Source: Beroe ovata (lineage: Eukaryota; Ctenophora; Nuda; Beroida; Beroidae). From it: a stretch of 64,000 nucleotides of DNA. Positions 1 through 10,811 of the stretch are shown in pieces. The position numbers were made by a program, and so were the translations under genes. The notes below the pieces were generated by a model. That model ran no database searches and was not told the origin of the DNA. It saw nothing but the letters and a program-made list of their open reading frames with translations. The stretch lies in the NCBI GenBank assembly GCA_946803715.1, contig CAMPET010000141.1, positions 88,191-152,190 on the forward strand, written 5' to 3'. How positions within the stretch are numbered: the first letter of the stretch is position 1; every line of letters starts with the position of its first letter.

Positions 1-339
1 AAAACGCCTTCATCTTCTGCTCAGAAAAAGAGATTGCTTTCAAGGACTACTTCCAAGGTTAAGTGTAGAAGAAAGATATCTTCGTCTCCAGCATTCAAAG
101 AAGATAAAGCTCAGCCTTCTATACAATGTGAGATTTATTTTAATGTGGTCAGTTTAAGCATCGATTATTAGTCAGTAATGTGCCAATGATAAGTAATTCT
201 TTTGTTCATGCACCTTATTTCAGCATTCTTCAAGAAGAGGAAACATGTTCCTGAGGCTGTCAAAAAGGTTGATGAGGAATCATCACCAGCTGCTAAGAAA
301 CCCAGAACGTCAGAAAGTACCCTGAGAACAGTTCGATAA
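1..339 (+). CDS. 3' end of a PCNA-binding (PIP-box) protein, partial
   Basis: The window opens inside a coding exon (1-127, frame 1), followed by an intron 128-223 (GT-AG) and a last exon 224-339 ending in TAA. The visible 79 residues are rich in Lys, Arg and Ser. The motif Q38-P-S-I-Q-S-F-F45 matches the PIP-box pattern Q-x-x-I/L/M-x-x-F-F exactly and is followed by KKRK, which both favours PCNA binding and could be a nuclear signal. The intron interrupts codon 43 inside the motif. A second donor/acceptor pair (GT at 349, AG at 442-443) suggests a 3'UTR intron just after the stop. PIP boxes near a C-terminus occur in many replication and repair proteins; too little is visible to choose one. 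The basic tail and PIP box are seen; the PCNA role is inferred. Confidence 0.55.
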
Positions 340-1193
340 AGTTCAATGGTGAGTGTAGTTGTTGACTTATATAATTGTTTTTTCAACTCATCACTGAACA
401 GTTGCGCTTTCAAATGACAAAATTATCATTCTTTAAATTTCAGGTAACATACTGAAAGAGGAACTTCCTCAAATGAAGGAAATATTTTAACCCCATAGAC
501 GAGATGTAATTGACTACCGATAAAGCAGAAGCCTACTGAACAATGAACATACGTCAAACATTTTTGGTCTCCCGAATTGCAGATTTCTTGCACTGGTTTC
601 AATATAACGTATCGATTTTAATCACGCAATTATCAATCACAAATGGACCCTACCTTGTTAGAATATTTTAAAGATTAACTCTGGTTAAGCTGAGCGTAAT
701 TTTATCATCACATTCCGACAAGGACTATATTGTTAAATGGAATGTGACCTTACAGTTTTAACCTTATTGTTTACTATTGATGGAAAATATTTAAATTCGT
801 ATCTTATCAGACGGCTTCGGGCTTTCAAAGGAAAGTTCAATCGTAAATTTTCCTATCAAATTCTTGATTTTCACTGCTATTGTGGTGTCGTGGTGTAATA
901 ACTAACATATGTATGAGCGTTATCTCTATTGTTAAATTACCTTTGTATTGAACAAAAGTGTCTCACTTTCAATAAGATCTTCTTACAAATGGGCACGTTC
1001 AAATAGTTTTTGCATCTTAAAACGGGAAAATAGCTGTATGAGTATGCGAAGGTTATGTAATGAAAGAAACACGAATCCTCAGTAGCATGAACACTGGCAC
1101 AATGTGATACTGCTCAACAACAACAGAAGAGATTTATTCAATCAGTTCGCCAGTGCACTATACCAACATTCTCAAAACCATATTCAAGACGTA
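340..1193. other. Intergenic region between the PIP-box gene and ATP23
   Basis: AT-rich sequence with no recognisable coding exon. It holds the likely 3'UTR intron (349-443) of the upstream gene and the 5' flank of ATP23. A short upstream reading frame begins with ATG at 1087 and stops at once. Nothing else was recognised. Confidence 0.5.
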
Positions 1194-2090
1194 ATGCCCA
1201 ACATTAGCCCGCCACTGGGAAACACTGGTGGTACACAGGACCATATCAATTGCGAAAGGTGGAAGTCACAGGCTCTGAAAGAGTGTAAACTAGTGCGGAA
1301 CATCATTTCAAAGATCCGAGAATCGAGTAGTATGAAGTTCAGTGACTCGTGTATCTCTTGCGAGTACTGTAATGATGCGTATTCTGCAGGTGATTGTTAT
1401 AACTGTATGTATCCGCATACTCAGAGGTATATAATCTGGCGGTATCTGATGAAGGGACAGTATTCAGTGTAAACCGCTTACATTTGGTCTGGTGTGTGAA
1501 TATAACATGAATCTGTCAGGTTTGAAGGGTGGTTTGCGGCTTGGCCCTGACCCAAACGACCAGGATATTCTCCTATGTGAAGACTCGTTATCGTCTGCAG
1601 CTGAAGTGCAGACAGTCTTGTCGCATGAACTCGTCCACTACCTTGATCATATCCGGGTACGTGTGTGATGTCTCGACGCTTGTCACGTGTTTTGTCTCGT
1701 CACTTGTCACGTGGTATTTTATTGGTTTATGCGTCTCATGTATATGTTCACTCTTACGCTATGTTTCATCACTAATTGTTGACATCCCTTACTCACGCTA
1801 ACAGTTCACTGCTTGTCTAGCTAACAGATTGGAGCGATGAGAAAGCCCTCGCTCGCTCGGAGATACGAGCAGCAAAGTACAGCTTGGAGTGTCACGAGGA
1901 GAGGAGCGGTGGGAGGTTTTATGAAGGAGCAATGGAGCATCCAGTCACGTGTACCATATCTCAGCAGTTCAAGGAATGTGTCAGAGACAAAGCTGTGAAC
2001 TCAGTCAGTCTTATCAGGAACATTCCTGCATTTCAGGCCAGGTCAATTGTTGATGGAGTGTTTGATAAGGCGTACAGCGAGGAGTTGTGA
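1194..2090 (+). CDS. ATP23: Mitochondrial inner-membrane metalloprotease ATP23
   Basis: Three exons (1194-1389, 1520-1660, 1828-2090) join in phase to give 199 residues. The family signature is clear: a CEYC cysteine pair in exon 1, the zinc-protease motif HELVHYLDH (HExxH) in exon 2, and the downstream block WSDEKALARSEIRAAKYS, which corresponds to the conserved ACSE-R-AA segment of ATP23. A Cys-Val-Arg-Asp-Lys-Ala segment and a C-terminal helix follow, as in animal relatives. In yeast, Atp23 matures and helps assemble the Atp6 subunit of F1Fo ATP synthase in the intermembrane space. The reading frame is open back to 1086 without an ATG, so the start at 1194 is the first in-frame Met; an upstream exon is possible, since human ATP23 is about 246 residues. 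The exon 2 donor is taken at 1661 because it restores frame with the WSDEKA exon. Confidence 0.85.
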
Positions 2091-2750
2091 CGACTTCTTT
2101 TAGCGTAGGATTTTACTCAGATCGAAACCAAATCGAGATTTTGGAATGATATTATCAACGTTTGTAATCTTGTTTAGAGGGAATTTGATGAATAAGTATA
2201 CATAGTTTTAGTTTTATTTTGTGATTTCTTGCGAAGTTTGAATAGCTTGATGCTACATAGGAGGTGATGCATACGCGTCATTTCAGTCGATAGTATGAAT
2301 TCAAAATGCTTTGTATAAACTATTGATTATGATCGTATTTTCAGAATTTACTAAGGTGATTTGTTACTCCTATTTAACCCTGCCATAACATGTTCATTGT
2401 TCATGGCAGTCAATTATTGAGGGTGGTATAATTTGCTGTGTAACCCTGAATATTGGGAATATTTCATAAGAGTCTCGGATTGCATATTATGTAAGAAATT
2501 AACGTCCAAACGAAACACGATCTCAGTGTGACGGGGTTTTTAGTACTGAAATGTAAATATTAAAGTAAATTGTCAAGACTTAGTAAGAATCTCACCTTTC
2601 TTGAAAATCAAATGAGCTTCATTGTGTTTTCTCGAATGATGCTCCATTGCATCAAACATAGATGTAATCCATTATGTTCTGAGAATATGGAATTAATGAA
2701 TCACAACTCAGAGAGCTGAACGCGTCACCGTATATATATCAACACCGCAG
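2091..2750. other. Intergenic region, no gene recognised
   Basis: AT-rich spacer of about 660 bp between ATP23 and the next plus-strand gene. No coding exon, RNA gene or repeat was recognised. It ends in a TATATATA-like stretch (about 2730-2740) and a CAG immediately before the next ATG. Confidence 0.4.
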
Positions 2751-4416
2751 ATGAACATATGTAGAGTTCTGCGCCCGTTTCTCTCCTCCCTCCCCTACCA
2801 GCACGCTTCCTACTTCCCGGAGAAGAAAAACCCGCCGTACTGGCTGGAGAATCTGACTCAGAGCGGGCACAAGAAGGAACATCCCGATATCTTCCCATGG
2901 TGAGAGAGAGAGAATGGAAAGTTATTAAGAAATCTGACTTGATATTGACGTCTAAAGTTTGAAATAGTAGGGTCGAAAAGCGGAAAACGTTGTTTTATTC
3001 TGGAGTTGATATGTTGAACAAATGCTCCATTTTGTGTTTACTAGGGAGCCTAAGGCCGATCGTCTGAAACTGTTGCCTGGTGACGACCCGCAGCCCTACC
3101 AACCATCAATTCGAAAACACACGTTCAGACAGAAAGAATCTCAGGTATTGTAGCACCTGCATGTACCTTTTTCCACTTTTTAAACCATTTTAAACGACTT
3201 TTTTGAAAAGCGATCTGCGATAAATTTCTGTAAACCATGTCCTTTGGACCAATACCACGTTTTGTATTGGTATCGGTATTTATTTAAAACTGTGTTATGT
3301 CTTGTACAGTACTTGCTATGACAGGTGCCATTGCTGTTCATAATGAAAGATTTTCCTCTATTTTTCAGAAAAAGTACGATAAACGCAAGGAAAACAGAGT
3401 TTTGAAAACGAAGATCAAGGAAAATGAACTGACGTTGGAAGTACAGAGTGATAACATCATGGGGAGTTGGAAGAAGCTTTATCCCATTACTAGACAGGTA
3501 ACAGCACTCAGCACTGTGATGTGACAGGCGACACAACTGATATGTGACAGGCGACAGTATTATGAATTCGTTAGAAACTCAGTCTTTACCGTCTCAGTCA
3601 TGCCTGTCCTGTTATACCCGATTCAGTGGGCAATATCTTAATTTTGTACGCAAGACTTCTATCCCGAGTGGTTATCTGCGATCAGATACACTATGATCCT
3701 ATATACATTATAGCCTACCTCTCTCTAGGTTATAGTTTTTTATGGCGGGCGTATCGCTCGAGGAACATTCTGTTGCTCAACTCACTGCATATAAGATACT
3801 TGGTCACCCCTGGACTGTACGCGACATATCCCGTGTGTTGAGATCACGTGATACCACCACGCTCGCTGATTGGTCGGCGCTATACCTCCAGTTCAAAGCT
3901 GATCACGTGATCGGTACTCTTCCCTACCGCTGGGAGTCAAAGTCATACGAGTGGGAGTGTGAGGGGGAGATCAGTTACAACGAGGCGGATCTGATACGAG
4001 TATGTTTTCCAGCAACAATCTGGGTTGTTGTAATGAGAGGATCGTTGTTTAGCAACCCTACGCTGAGTGGAAAAGAGAAGGCCGATGTGATAAAACAGGA
4101 ATTGGAGCTACCCGGGGAGTTACCGCTCATGCAGAGTTTAGGGAAGCAGGGCAAGTGTGCAGCAATTGAGGAGTGTGCGGGGGAGTGGGAGTTGGTCATC
4201 CCTCATTCCCTATGGGGGAGTGTGGAGGGAGTTGTGGAGGAGGAGGTACTGGTTAAATTCAGGAAACATCCCAAGTTCCCAGTCACTGATTCGTGGAGTG
4301 ATGTTAGTCAAGGAGGGGGAGGGAAGGGGTTAACTTGGAGGAAATGGGAGGATGAGTGTGGTGTTTTGGACGTTATTGAGGACATTGAACCTGAGTTCTT
4401 GGTTGACTGTTCATGA
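2751..4416 (+). CDS. Unidentified protein with a possible mitochondrial presequence
   Basis: Four exons join in phase: 2751-2899, 3045-3144, 3369-3497 and 3736-4416, giving about 352 residues. I do not recognise the family. The first 25 residues contain Arg, Ser and hydrophobic residues and no acid (MNICRVLRPFLSS...), as in mitochondrial import sequences. A Lys/Arg-rich stretch in exon 3 (KKYDKRKENRVLKTKIK) recalls mitochondrial ribosomal proteins, but that is only a guess. Exon 4 is acidic and Trp/Gly-rich near its C-terminus. The exon 3 to 4 junction is the weakest point: the acceptor at 3735 keeps frame, but exon 4 also has its own ATG at 3742 and could be a separate single-exon gene. The start codon at 2751 directly follows a CAG, which may be a splice acceptor. 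Confidence 0.5.
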
Positions 4417-5174
4417 ATCAAATAGATTGATCGTGATAGATAAATTATAGGAATATTAGATGTCCGTTCCTGCTGGCCGTTCATTCGTTTTTTGTGGGAT
4501 TTTTCTCTGTTTCGTAGTTAACTTGTTTTATCGAATTTTCTATTAGTTGTTTTTGATTAAATTTCCGTTCTCACACGATAAGTTTTGTTATATTTTGATG
4601 ATAAGCATAATCCACATAATAATTAACAAACATTACATTTTCAACAATCAAACGTAAAAGAGCAATGAAATGTAATTAAAATCCGTGTTTGTGTGTGAGT
4701 GTATTGAATCATGATAACAGATAATTTGCTGATAACAAAACTAATTAATTTTCCCTCTCTCTCAAACACAGTATCTGTTAAAGAGTTCATCACGAACCAA
4801 TTTACTATTTCACTTCCTATCTCCAACTCATACATGATAATCATAATTAAAGACTCGAACAATTTTCAGATTATAAAGAAACCGTTAGACCACGCTATAC
4901 TTCAGTGTTACTTCAACTCGATTTGGAGCCCAAGATACAAAGATACAATGATAACACTACTAAACGCAAGGTAAATTACGAGTTTTTTATCGCTGCTTTA
5001 AGTGTTCAATCCTGGCTTAATAGGAATCATGTTCCCGTGTACATAGGTGGCGGTCCTAGGGCAGTGAACTCAGCATTGACATGGGTATCAAACTAGTAAC
5101 AACACAGTAACTAGTAACAACAACTAGTAACAACAACTAGTAACAACAACTAGTAACAACACAGATCTAGTGTA
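4417..5174. other. AT-rich intergenic region
   Basis: Strongly AT-rich sequence between convergent genes. Short open frames here (around 4711-4974) are low-complexity Ile/Asn/Ser strings typical of AT-rich DNA and were not accepted as genes. The segment ends in the tandem repeat described separately. Confidence 0.4.
5090..5165. repeat. 13-bp minisatellite (AACTAGTAACAAC)n
   Basis: The unit AACTAGTAACAAC is repeated head to tail about three to four times perfectly, with degenerate units at each side. It lies immediately 3' of the CD225-domain gene on the opposite strand. Confidence 0.85.
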
Positions 5175-5747
5175 TCAGTCGCTGGTTAGTTTCTCGAGTT
5201 GAGAATCAATGGTTTTGAGCATATGCATTATCTCACTGTAGAACACTATGGTCAGCACCAAAGCACCGAGTATGAAGCCGCCGACGGCGTAGTGTTTGGC
5301 GGCTATTCCATCCCTCCTCGCTTGTGCATAGTCACTGCCATGTAGGGCGTGGGCGCTGTCACACGACTTCTTCAGAGCCAGTATAGCACACGGGTTAAAA
5401 CAGCCACACAACACTACAGACACAAGCGCTAGGACGGCGTTAGTACTCGGCAAATATGATGCGGGTGGCGTCAAAGTGCCATCACTGTCAACCTGAGGCT
5501 TGTTTGCCGTTGCCACCACAGCAGGTATTTCAATGTGTGGCTCCTCTGCCATGGACGCTAGAGTGGCTATAGATCCATTGGAGAAGCGGACTCCTCTGTT
5601 AGACGGGCCCTTGTCAGAAGTGGCAGCGCGTGCAGTGAGTGATGCTCGCCGTTTCTTATCACCGGTGTTGTCAGGTGGCTGCAATGGGAGAACAGTGTTA
5701 CACTCGAACGAGAGATTGCAAGATCCTCCACGGTCCTCCTCTAACAT
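5175..5747 (-). CDS. CD225/dispanin-family two-pass membrane protein
   Basis: Single-exon frame of 190 residues from ATG at 5747. The N-terminal 100 residues are hydrophilic and probably disordered, with a KKRRAS site that fits basophilic kinases. Two hydrophobic segments follow: about 103-125, which contains LCGCFNPCAI, and about 152-172 (AVGGFILGALVLTIVFY). They are separated by a loop with the D-x-x-x-A-R-x-D-G pattern typical of CD225. The clustered Cys at the end of the first segment are the usual palmitoylation sites of IFITM, PRRT and SynDIG-type dispanins. Family membership is well supported. Function is not, since dispanins range from membrane-fusion inhibitors to receptor-trafficking factors. 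The gene converges on the unidentified plus-strand gene upstream. Confidence 0.72.
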   Translation of the reverse strand: MLEEDRGGSCNLSFECNTVLPLQPPDNTGDKKRRASLTARAATSDKGPSNRGVRFSNGSIATLASMAEEPHIEIPAVVATANKPQVDSDGTLTPPASYLPSTNAVLALVSVVLCGCFNPCAILALKKSCDSAHALHGSDYAQARRDGIAAKHYAVGGFILGALVLTIVFYSEIMHMLKTIDSQLEKLTSD

Positions 5748-6881
5748 AACCGAACACGCTGAACATGGAACTGTATTTCGTTTCTATTCGTGCCCTTTTG
5801 TGAGTCACCATTTGGACATATATGGTCAAGCATCGTAACAACAGTGTGGAGAGCAGCATTGAAATGTTGAGTTACACGTGACTCTATTCGTTGCTGGCAA
5901 ACTGAATTAAGAGAGACCATAATCTCATGTAGGAATATGTTCCTGCAATGATTTGTCATGATTTGTTGCCCGGTCTACTATGTTAGGTCGTGGATGATCG
6001 CATAGTATCACAACATTCCTCCCCCTTTTCCAGGAAAATAGCAAAGGACAATGGGTTCGAGTCCGCCTCTCTGTGGATCGATAGCGCTGGCTGTTTTTCT
6101 CACAATATAGACAAGAACGGCATCACAGTTCATGCTAAGGGGAAGCGTGGTAGCTTGAAACGGAGATGGTCTTCACTCAAGGTAACAGTTATCAGCAGTA
6201 AACCGAAGAGTAACTCGACGGTATTGCATAACTTTGCGGAACAGAACCATGAACATTATCAGAAATACTTGCATCCTCTACCTATCGTAGAGGATATCAC
6301 TTTTAGGTGATCATTGTTGTAGAGTGTAGTGCAAGATGATCTTCGCAATACTAATCGCAATCAAGTAGTTCTGTGCGGAGGGAAATTTTCGACGATGTTT
6401 TCAAGGTCAACTGATTGCTAAACTGTCAATATGGTTGCTATTTCGTTCCGACTTTAAACAATTCTTTTCATGTCTTGAACATCAGCCACCAACTGATCTA
6501 CTCGGTACCCGTGATTCGCGCTAAGTCATCTTCGCATCACGCGCCGCGCACTCCCAAAGACTGCTGACATGTTTCGCTTGTTGTCGCTGTACGGCGCGGT
6601 GTAGAATCTGATGTACAGAATCTCTAGTCGCCTGAACGACGGATTCGCGCAGATTGTTTTTCGTAGCGGTATGTTTGAAATTTCGTCTCGGGGGCCGGCT
6701 TGGTTTTTCGCCATTGCCACATAGTTTAAAAGACATCAACGAAACCATTTCATTCGAGTAGTGATTGCTTAGATAAAAACATCAGAAAATCGTAGCAGTC
6801 AGTACATTATTTGGATACAAAACGAAATGAAAAGTCAAACAAAAATTTTACAAAAATAGCAACCTCAAATTCAAATGTCAA
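5748..6881. other. Intergenic region with one possible orphan exon
   Basis: An open plus-strand frame covers about 5990-6310 without an ATG at its 5' end. Inside it a good acceptor (CCCCCTTTTCCAG, ending 6031) and a donor (AAG|GTAACA near 6180) would define an exon of about 150 bp encoding a basic peptide. No partner exons were found, so it is not called a gene. The stretch 6510-6680 is GC-rich and CG-rich, like the repeats elsewhere in the window. Confidence 0.3.
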
Positions 6882-9800
6882 CTATTCGTCCTTCTTTTCA
6901 AGTGGAACCATTTCTATCGGTGTGAGTCTAGAATCTGAGTTGTTTCGACCATGGTTTACCACAACCTCGACACCTGCCTCTCGTATGTCCTTCAAGTGAC
7001 TCAATCGTCTTTTCTTTTCGTATTCTTGCCGGGTTTTGGGGTTTGGATCGCAGTTGATAACAGTCGACAGTTTCAACTCATTTTGTAGGGTGAGTGACTG
7101 ATCGCTGATCACACCGGCTTCCAAATCTGCATAACTCCCCGGTCTCAACAGACTCCTCTTTGAGTCTTCACGGTCAATCAAGGGCTCATCTTTGTTGTCT
7201 TTATATTGCGGGATATTTATGTCCTCATCTTGGTTTATGATAATCAAAAGTTTACAGGGTGTGGCCAGACTCAATTTTGTCGATCCGTCAGGGATTAGTT
7301 TGGGTCCCATCACCATTGAATTGGACGGGAAGCAGCGTGTCTCTCCGTAAATGACAACCACATCGGTAATGATATCGTCAACTTCAAACACACCATCGTT
7401 AGTCTCGGGAACTAGTGTAGCTAACACGCTGTGTTCACAGATAGTTCTTAGCTCCTCGAATTTCTTCGTTTTGTACTTCTTACTCTTGAGTAGGAGAGAC
7501 TGAGCTATCCTAACAGAACAGAGTCTCCACAAATTTTCCTCTATGATAGGGTATCTCAGCATGAGACAATGCATATCCTCAGCTGATATGAAGTAACACT
7601 GAAGATCTGACTCACATACCACGAATGAGCCCCTTGGACGGTTTACCAAGATGCTCTGTTCTCCAACTATTTGACCTGGGCCAAGTGAATCGTTTGGTTT
7701 GTGATGGCACGCCAGTTGGATACTGTGAGTTTTGTGTAGGTCGTGTGTGGGTGTTTTGTGGAGATCTTCCATACTGTGGAGTACCTTAGCTCTACCTGAC
7801 ACAATCAAATACACACCTTTAGCTATTTCACCTCGTTTTAGGAAAGTTTCACCCTTATTATACATCTGATGTTGTGACATTTTTGCAACATTATACACGA
7901 TGTAATCTTTCACACTTTTCAGCCAGGGTGCCTTGGAGAACATAATGTAGGGGTCTGGAGGGGAAATCCAATGGCTTGGATTAGCCAGGAGTCGTTTCAT
8001 TTTCTCCTCCAACTGTTTGGTAAAGAGAGCACAGTCGAAATCCTCCACCAGGCCGTCATCTAGGAGTTGCCAAGCTGTTGCTCTTCCCTTATTCAGGATG
8101 AGTCGTGTCACCTGCCTAGTGGAAATAGCTATTGCTATACCATGGAACTCCTTCCTTACTTCACCCAAACTTGCGCTCACCTGATCTCTAGTGGACTGAA
8201 TTCTCTCTCTGAATGTTTCTCGGCACTCCTGGTACGCCACTATGTGGTCCAGATGTTCCAGAACTTCGTCCGACGCCATGATGTATGCCACGCCCACATC
8301 ATAGCCTGATGATACAGATTTATTGATCGCTTCTCTGATCAGTTTCTGCAGGGCCAACAGCACCCATTTGATCAGACGAACACATCGGAATAGACGAACA
8401 ATCCGAATTATTCTGAAGACATTGAAATTGAAGTTAGTCCTGTTACAACTCGTGAACACATCCGATATTGAATCGGCCAAGGAGATGATGATAATTGCAA
8501 AGTCCAGGATATTCCATTTGTGATAAAAGTAGTACTTCCTCTGCCCTATGAGTTTGAGTATCATTTCCACAATGAAAAGAGTGTTGAAGGCGTAGTTGAC
8601 ATATCCAAATGCTAGACTTAAGCTTGTTTTCCGCTGAGTAATCTTGCCCGTCACAGCATCAGTAACTGACTCACATGTCTTATCAGACATGGTCAATTCC
8701 ACGATTACAACCACAACGTTAATGAAGATCAGAATCATGATTATCGCCTCAAACACGTTAGACGACACGAGTTTATAGACCTTGTATTGGTGAATATTGT
8801 TCGGTATTGGATACTCCTCCTGCTTCCTCCCTTTTTGCCAAGCCTCTAGGAATGCTTTCATGTAGTTGAGAACTCGTCCAGTTTTCCATGTCGATGAAAT
8901 GTCCTTGAACTCAATGAACTTGTCCCTGACATCGAGCGTCTGATCACACATATCATCGAGAAACCGGAGTGCCGGCTTACTGAGCAGTCCCGAGTCGAAC
9001 TGTTTCCACAAACTAATCTTGAACGCTTTGAACACTCTGTTTCTAGACTCATCAAAAAACTCACTCAATTCAGCCTTAGTGAGTGGCACAGGTACTTGAG
9101 ATTCACATTGGTCACATGCTGTGAGTGTACCATGCAGTTTTTCTATTGCTTCCCTATCATCGTCTTGGTCACTCTTCACCTTGTGGATGGTGTCAATGGT
9201 GCACACTTTCTTCACCTCCTCCCAGTTGCTATCTGTGTGGGTGTCATCTCCCTGAAGTGTCTCCATTTCCTTCTCCATTGACTCCATGATGTCTCTTGTC
9301 GCCGAATCAACTGCTAGTCTCTTAGCTTTGGAGATGTGGCAGAATCCCAAGATGGACAGAACTTTATTGAAAGTAGTTGAGTTGATAAGAAGGGTTAGGA
9401 CGACAATTCCCGATACGAAGAATAGAATCTTGCTCCGCATGACTAGACAGAAGCCCGAATTGTGCATAACTTGGAGTGCCAGTGCCAGTGAAACAGCGCC
9501 CCTCAGTGCACCCCACATAAGAATGGAAGCGGACTGCCATGTACTCCCATAGCCAATCTTGGAGAGGACTATGTGGAATATCATGAGCATAATCGATCTT
9601 GATACGGAGACACCGAGATACAACGCGAACAGATACACAATGTCAGTTGGTTCGATATTGTCGAGAGCAGAATAAGTGATTATCATTCCAACAACGAGGA
9701 ATATGATAGTATTCACAAGGAATCCCATCTGTTCCCAGAATTTGTTCAGGAACGTCTCAATCTCAGGGCTTATGTTCATCTTGTTCATGTTGAGAACACA

Positions 9801-10811
9801 TCCAAACAAAACCACTGATAAGACTCCAGATGATTTGAGGAACATCTCACTGACGAAGTATATAAGGTAGGGCGAGCCGACTGTGATCGTAATTTCGGTC
9901 AAATAGTCGTTGAATACTTTACCCAACCAGTAGACAATAACATATCCCATGAGGACGCCGAATAGGGGACCACCCACTGTTTTTAATACTATGTCCACAA
10001 TAATGGACGTCACGGTCATCGTACTGCACATCTGCGTGTGTAGAGGGAGCACTTCATCGCAGTTCAGGTAGTTTTCACAAAAGTTTTCTGAAGTGAAGTC
10101 AACTCTTGTGTGATTGATGCTACACGAATAGTTCATGTCATCGCACGGTGCCATGGCATTGTTCTGGAAGATGTTGAACAAAACAATAGCTGCTCCGTCA
10201 TTCAGTAGAGATTCCCCTTCAATCACAATGGACAGATGATGGACGTCACGTCCACCAGGACTGTTCTTTAAGAGTGCGACAACAGCCACAGGGTCAGTAG
10301 CACTTAATATGGCACCAATCATCATTGAGGCATCCCATGACCAGTTGTAACTGAATAGATACATCACGACAACAGCAGTAAAAAGAGATGAGATGATGTA
10401 GCCAGGGACAGCTAGCACTAATATTTGTCCAATCGACTTCTTTATAGCGTGGATGTCGAGAAGAAACGCCGACTCGAAAAGAAGCACTGGGAGGAAGGAA
10501 TACATCAGCAAATGTGGGTCGATCTGAATCATCCCGTAGTAACCTCGCATGTATTCTTGGTAATACTTGAAAATAAAACCAAATGGCATGCCAATAGCCA
10601 GCAAAGCCACTGTATACGGGAAGCTGGGACTGAATTTCTTTATAGCGTGCCTGGTTAAGGCCCCCACTAAGAATGAAATGGAAAGAAATAGGATAGTTCC
10701 GAGACTGCTGTCCCAAAAGGAGGCGTCATGTGGAACATTGTGGTCGTCCGATTGAACTGTGTGGCTCGCCAATACGAAAGAGAGAATAATCAAACGAGCA
10801 TCGTACAGCAT
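6882..10811 (-). CDS. SLC9C1: Sperm-type Na+/H+ exchanger with voltage sensor and cyclic-nucleotide domain
   Basis: One uninterrupted coding exon of about 1309 residues. The start is taken at ATG 10811: it is preceded at 9 nt by a strong acceptor (CCTTTTTTTTCAG, ending at 10821) and begins a signal-like hydrophobic segment. The open frame runs on to an ATG at 10853, but that extension translates the pyrimidine tract. Domain order: an exchanger core of about 13 membrane segments with ATDPVAVVALLK (about 171-182) and EGESLLNDG (about 198-206); a soluble linker; a four-helix voltage sensor (about 680-815) whose S4 has six basic residues at three-residue spacing (FRIIRIVRLFRCVRLIK); and a cyclic-nucleotide-binding domain (about 983-1090) with a phosphate-cassette-like GEQSILVNRPRGS retaining its Arg. 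In sea urchin sperm this protein alkalinises the cell on hyperpolarisation, tuned by cAMP. All three modules look intact. Confidence 0.93.
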   Translation of the reverse strand: MLYDARLIILSFVLASHTVQSDDHNVPHDASFWDSSLGTILFLSISFLVGALTRHAIKKFSPSFPYTVALLAIGMPFGFIFKYYQEYMRGYYGMIQIDPHLLMYSFLPVLLFESAFLLDIHAIKKSIGQILVLAVPGYIISSLFTAVVVMYLFSYNWSWDASMMIGAILSATDPVAVVALLKNSPGGRDVHHLSIVIEGESLLNDGAAIVLFNIFQNNAMAPCDDMNYSCSINHTRVDFTSENFCENYLNCDEVLPLHTQMCSTMTVTSIIVDIVLKTVGGPLFGVLMGYVIVYWLGKVFNDYLTEITITVGSPYLIYFVSEMFLKSSGVLSVVLFGCVLNMNKMNISPEIETFLNKFWEQMGFLVNTIIFLVVGMIITYSALDNIEPTDIVYLFALYLGVSVSRSIMLMIFHIVLSKIGYGSTWQSASILMWGALRGAVSLALALQVMHNSGFCLVMRSKILFFVSGIVVLTLLINSTTFNKVLSILGFCHISKAKRLAVDSATRDIMESMEKEMETLQGDDTHTDSNWEEVKKVCTIDTIHKVKSDQDDDREAIEKLHGTLTACDQCESQVPVPLTKAELSEFFDESRNRVFKAFKISLWKQFDSGLLSKPALRFLDDMCDQTLDVRDKFIEFKDISSTWKTGRVLNYMKAFLEAWQKGRKQEEYPIPNNIHQYKVYKLVSSNVFEAIIMILIFINVVVVIVELTMSDKTCESVTDAVTGKITQRKTSLSLAFGYVNYAFNTLFIVEMILKLIGQRKYYFYHKWNILDFAIIIISLADSISDVFTSCNRTNFNFNVFRIIRIVRLFRCVRLIKWVLLALQKLIREAINKSVSSGYDVGVAYIMASDEVLEHLDHIVAYQECRETFRERIQSTRDQVSASLGEVRKEFHGIAIAISTRQVTRLILNKGRATAWQLLDDGLVEDFDCALFTKQLEEKMKRLLANPSHWISPPDPYIMFSKAPWLKSVKDYIVYNVAKMSQHQMYNKGETFLKRGEIAKGVYLIVSGRAKVLHSMEDLHKTPTHDLHKTHSIQLACHHKPNDSLGPGQIVGEQSILVNRPRGSFVVCESDLQCYFISAEDMHCLMLRYPIIEENLWRLCSVRIAQSLLLKSKKYKTKKFEELRTICEHSVLATLVPETNDGVFEVDDIITDVVVIYGETRCFPSNSMVMGPKLIPDGSTKLSLATPCKLLIIINQDEDINIPQYKDNKDEPLIDREDSKRSLLRPGSYADLEAGVISDQSLTLQNELKLSTVINCDPNPKTRQEYEKKRRLSHLKDIREAGVEVVVNHGRNNSDSRLTPIEMVPLEKKDE

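Noticed and set aside
4711-4974. Plus-strand open frame of 87 residues
   Set aside because: AT-rich low-complexity translation (Ile, Asn, Ser, Thr) with no splice or family support.
6521-6748. Minus-strand open frames in CG-rich DNA
   Set aside because: Basic, Arg-rich translation typical of CG repeats; two overlapping frames are open, so there is no coding preference.
8067-9870. Several plus-strand open frames of 60-90 residues
   Set aside because: They are antisense to the SLC9C1 coding exon and have no protein features of their own.
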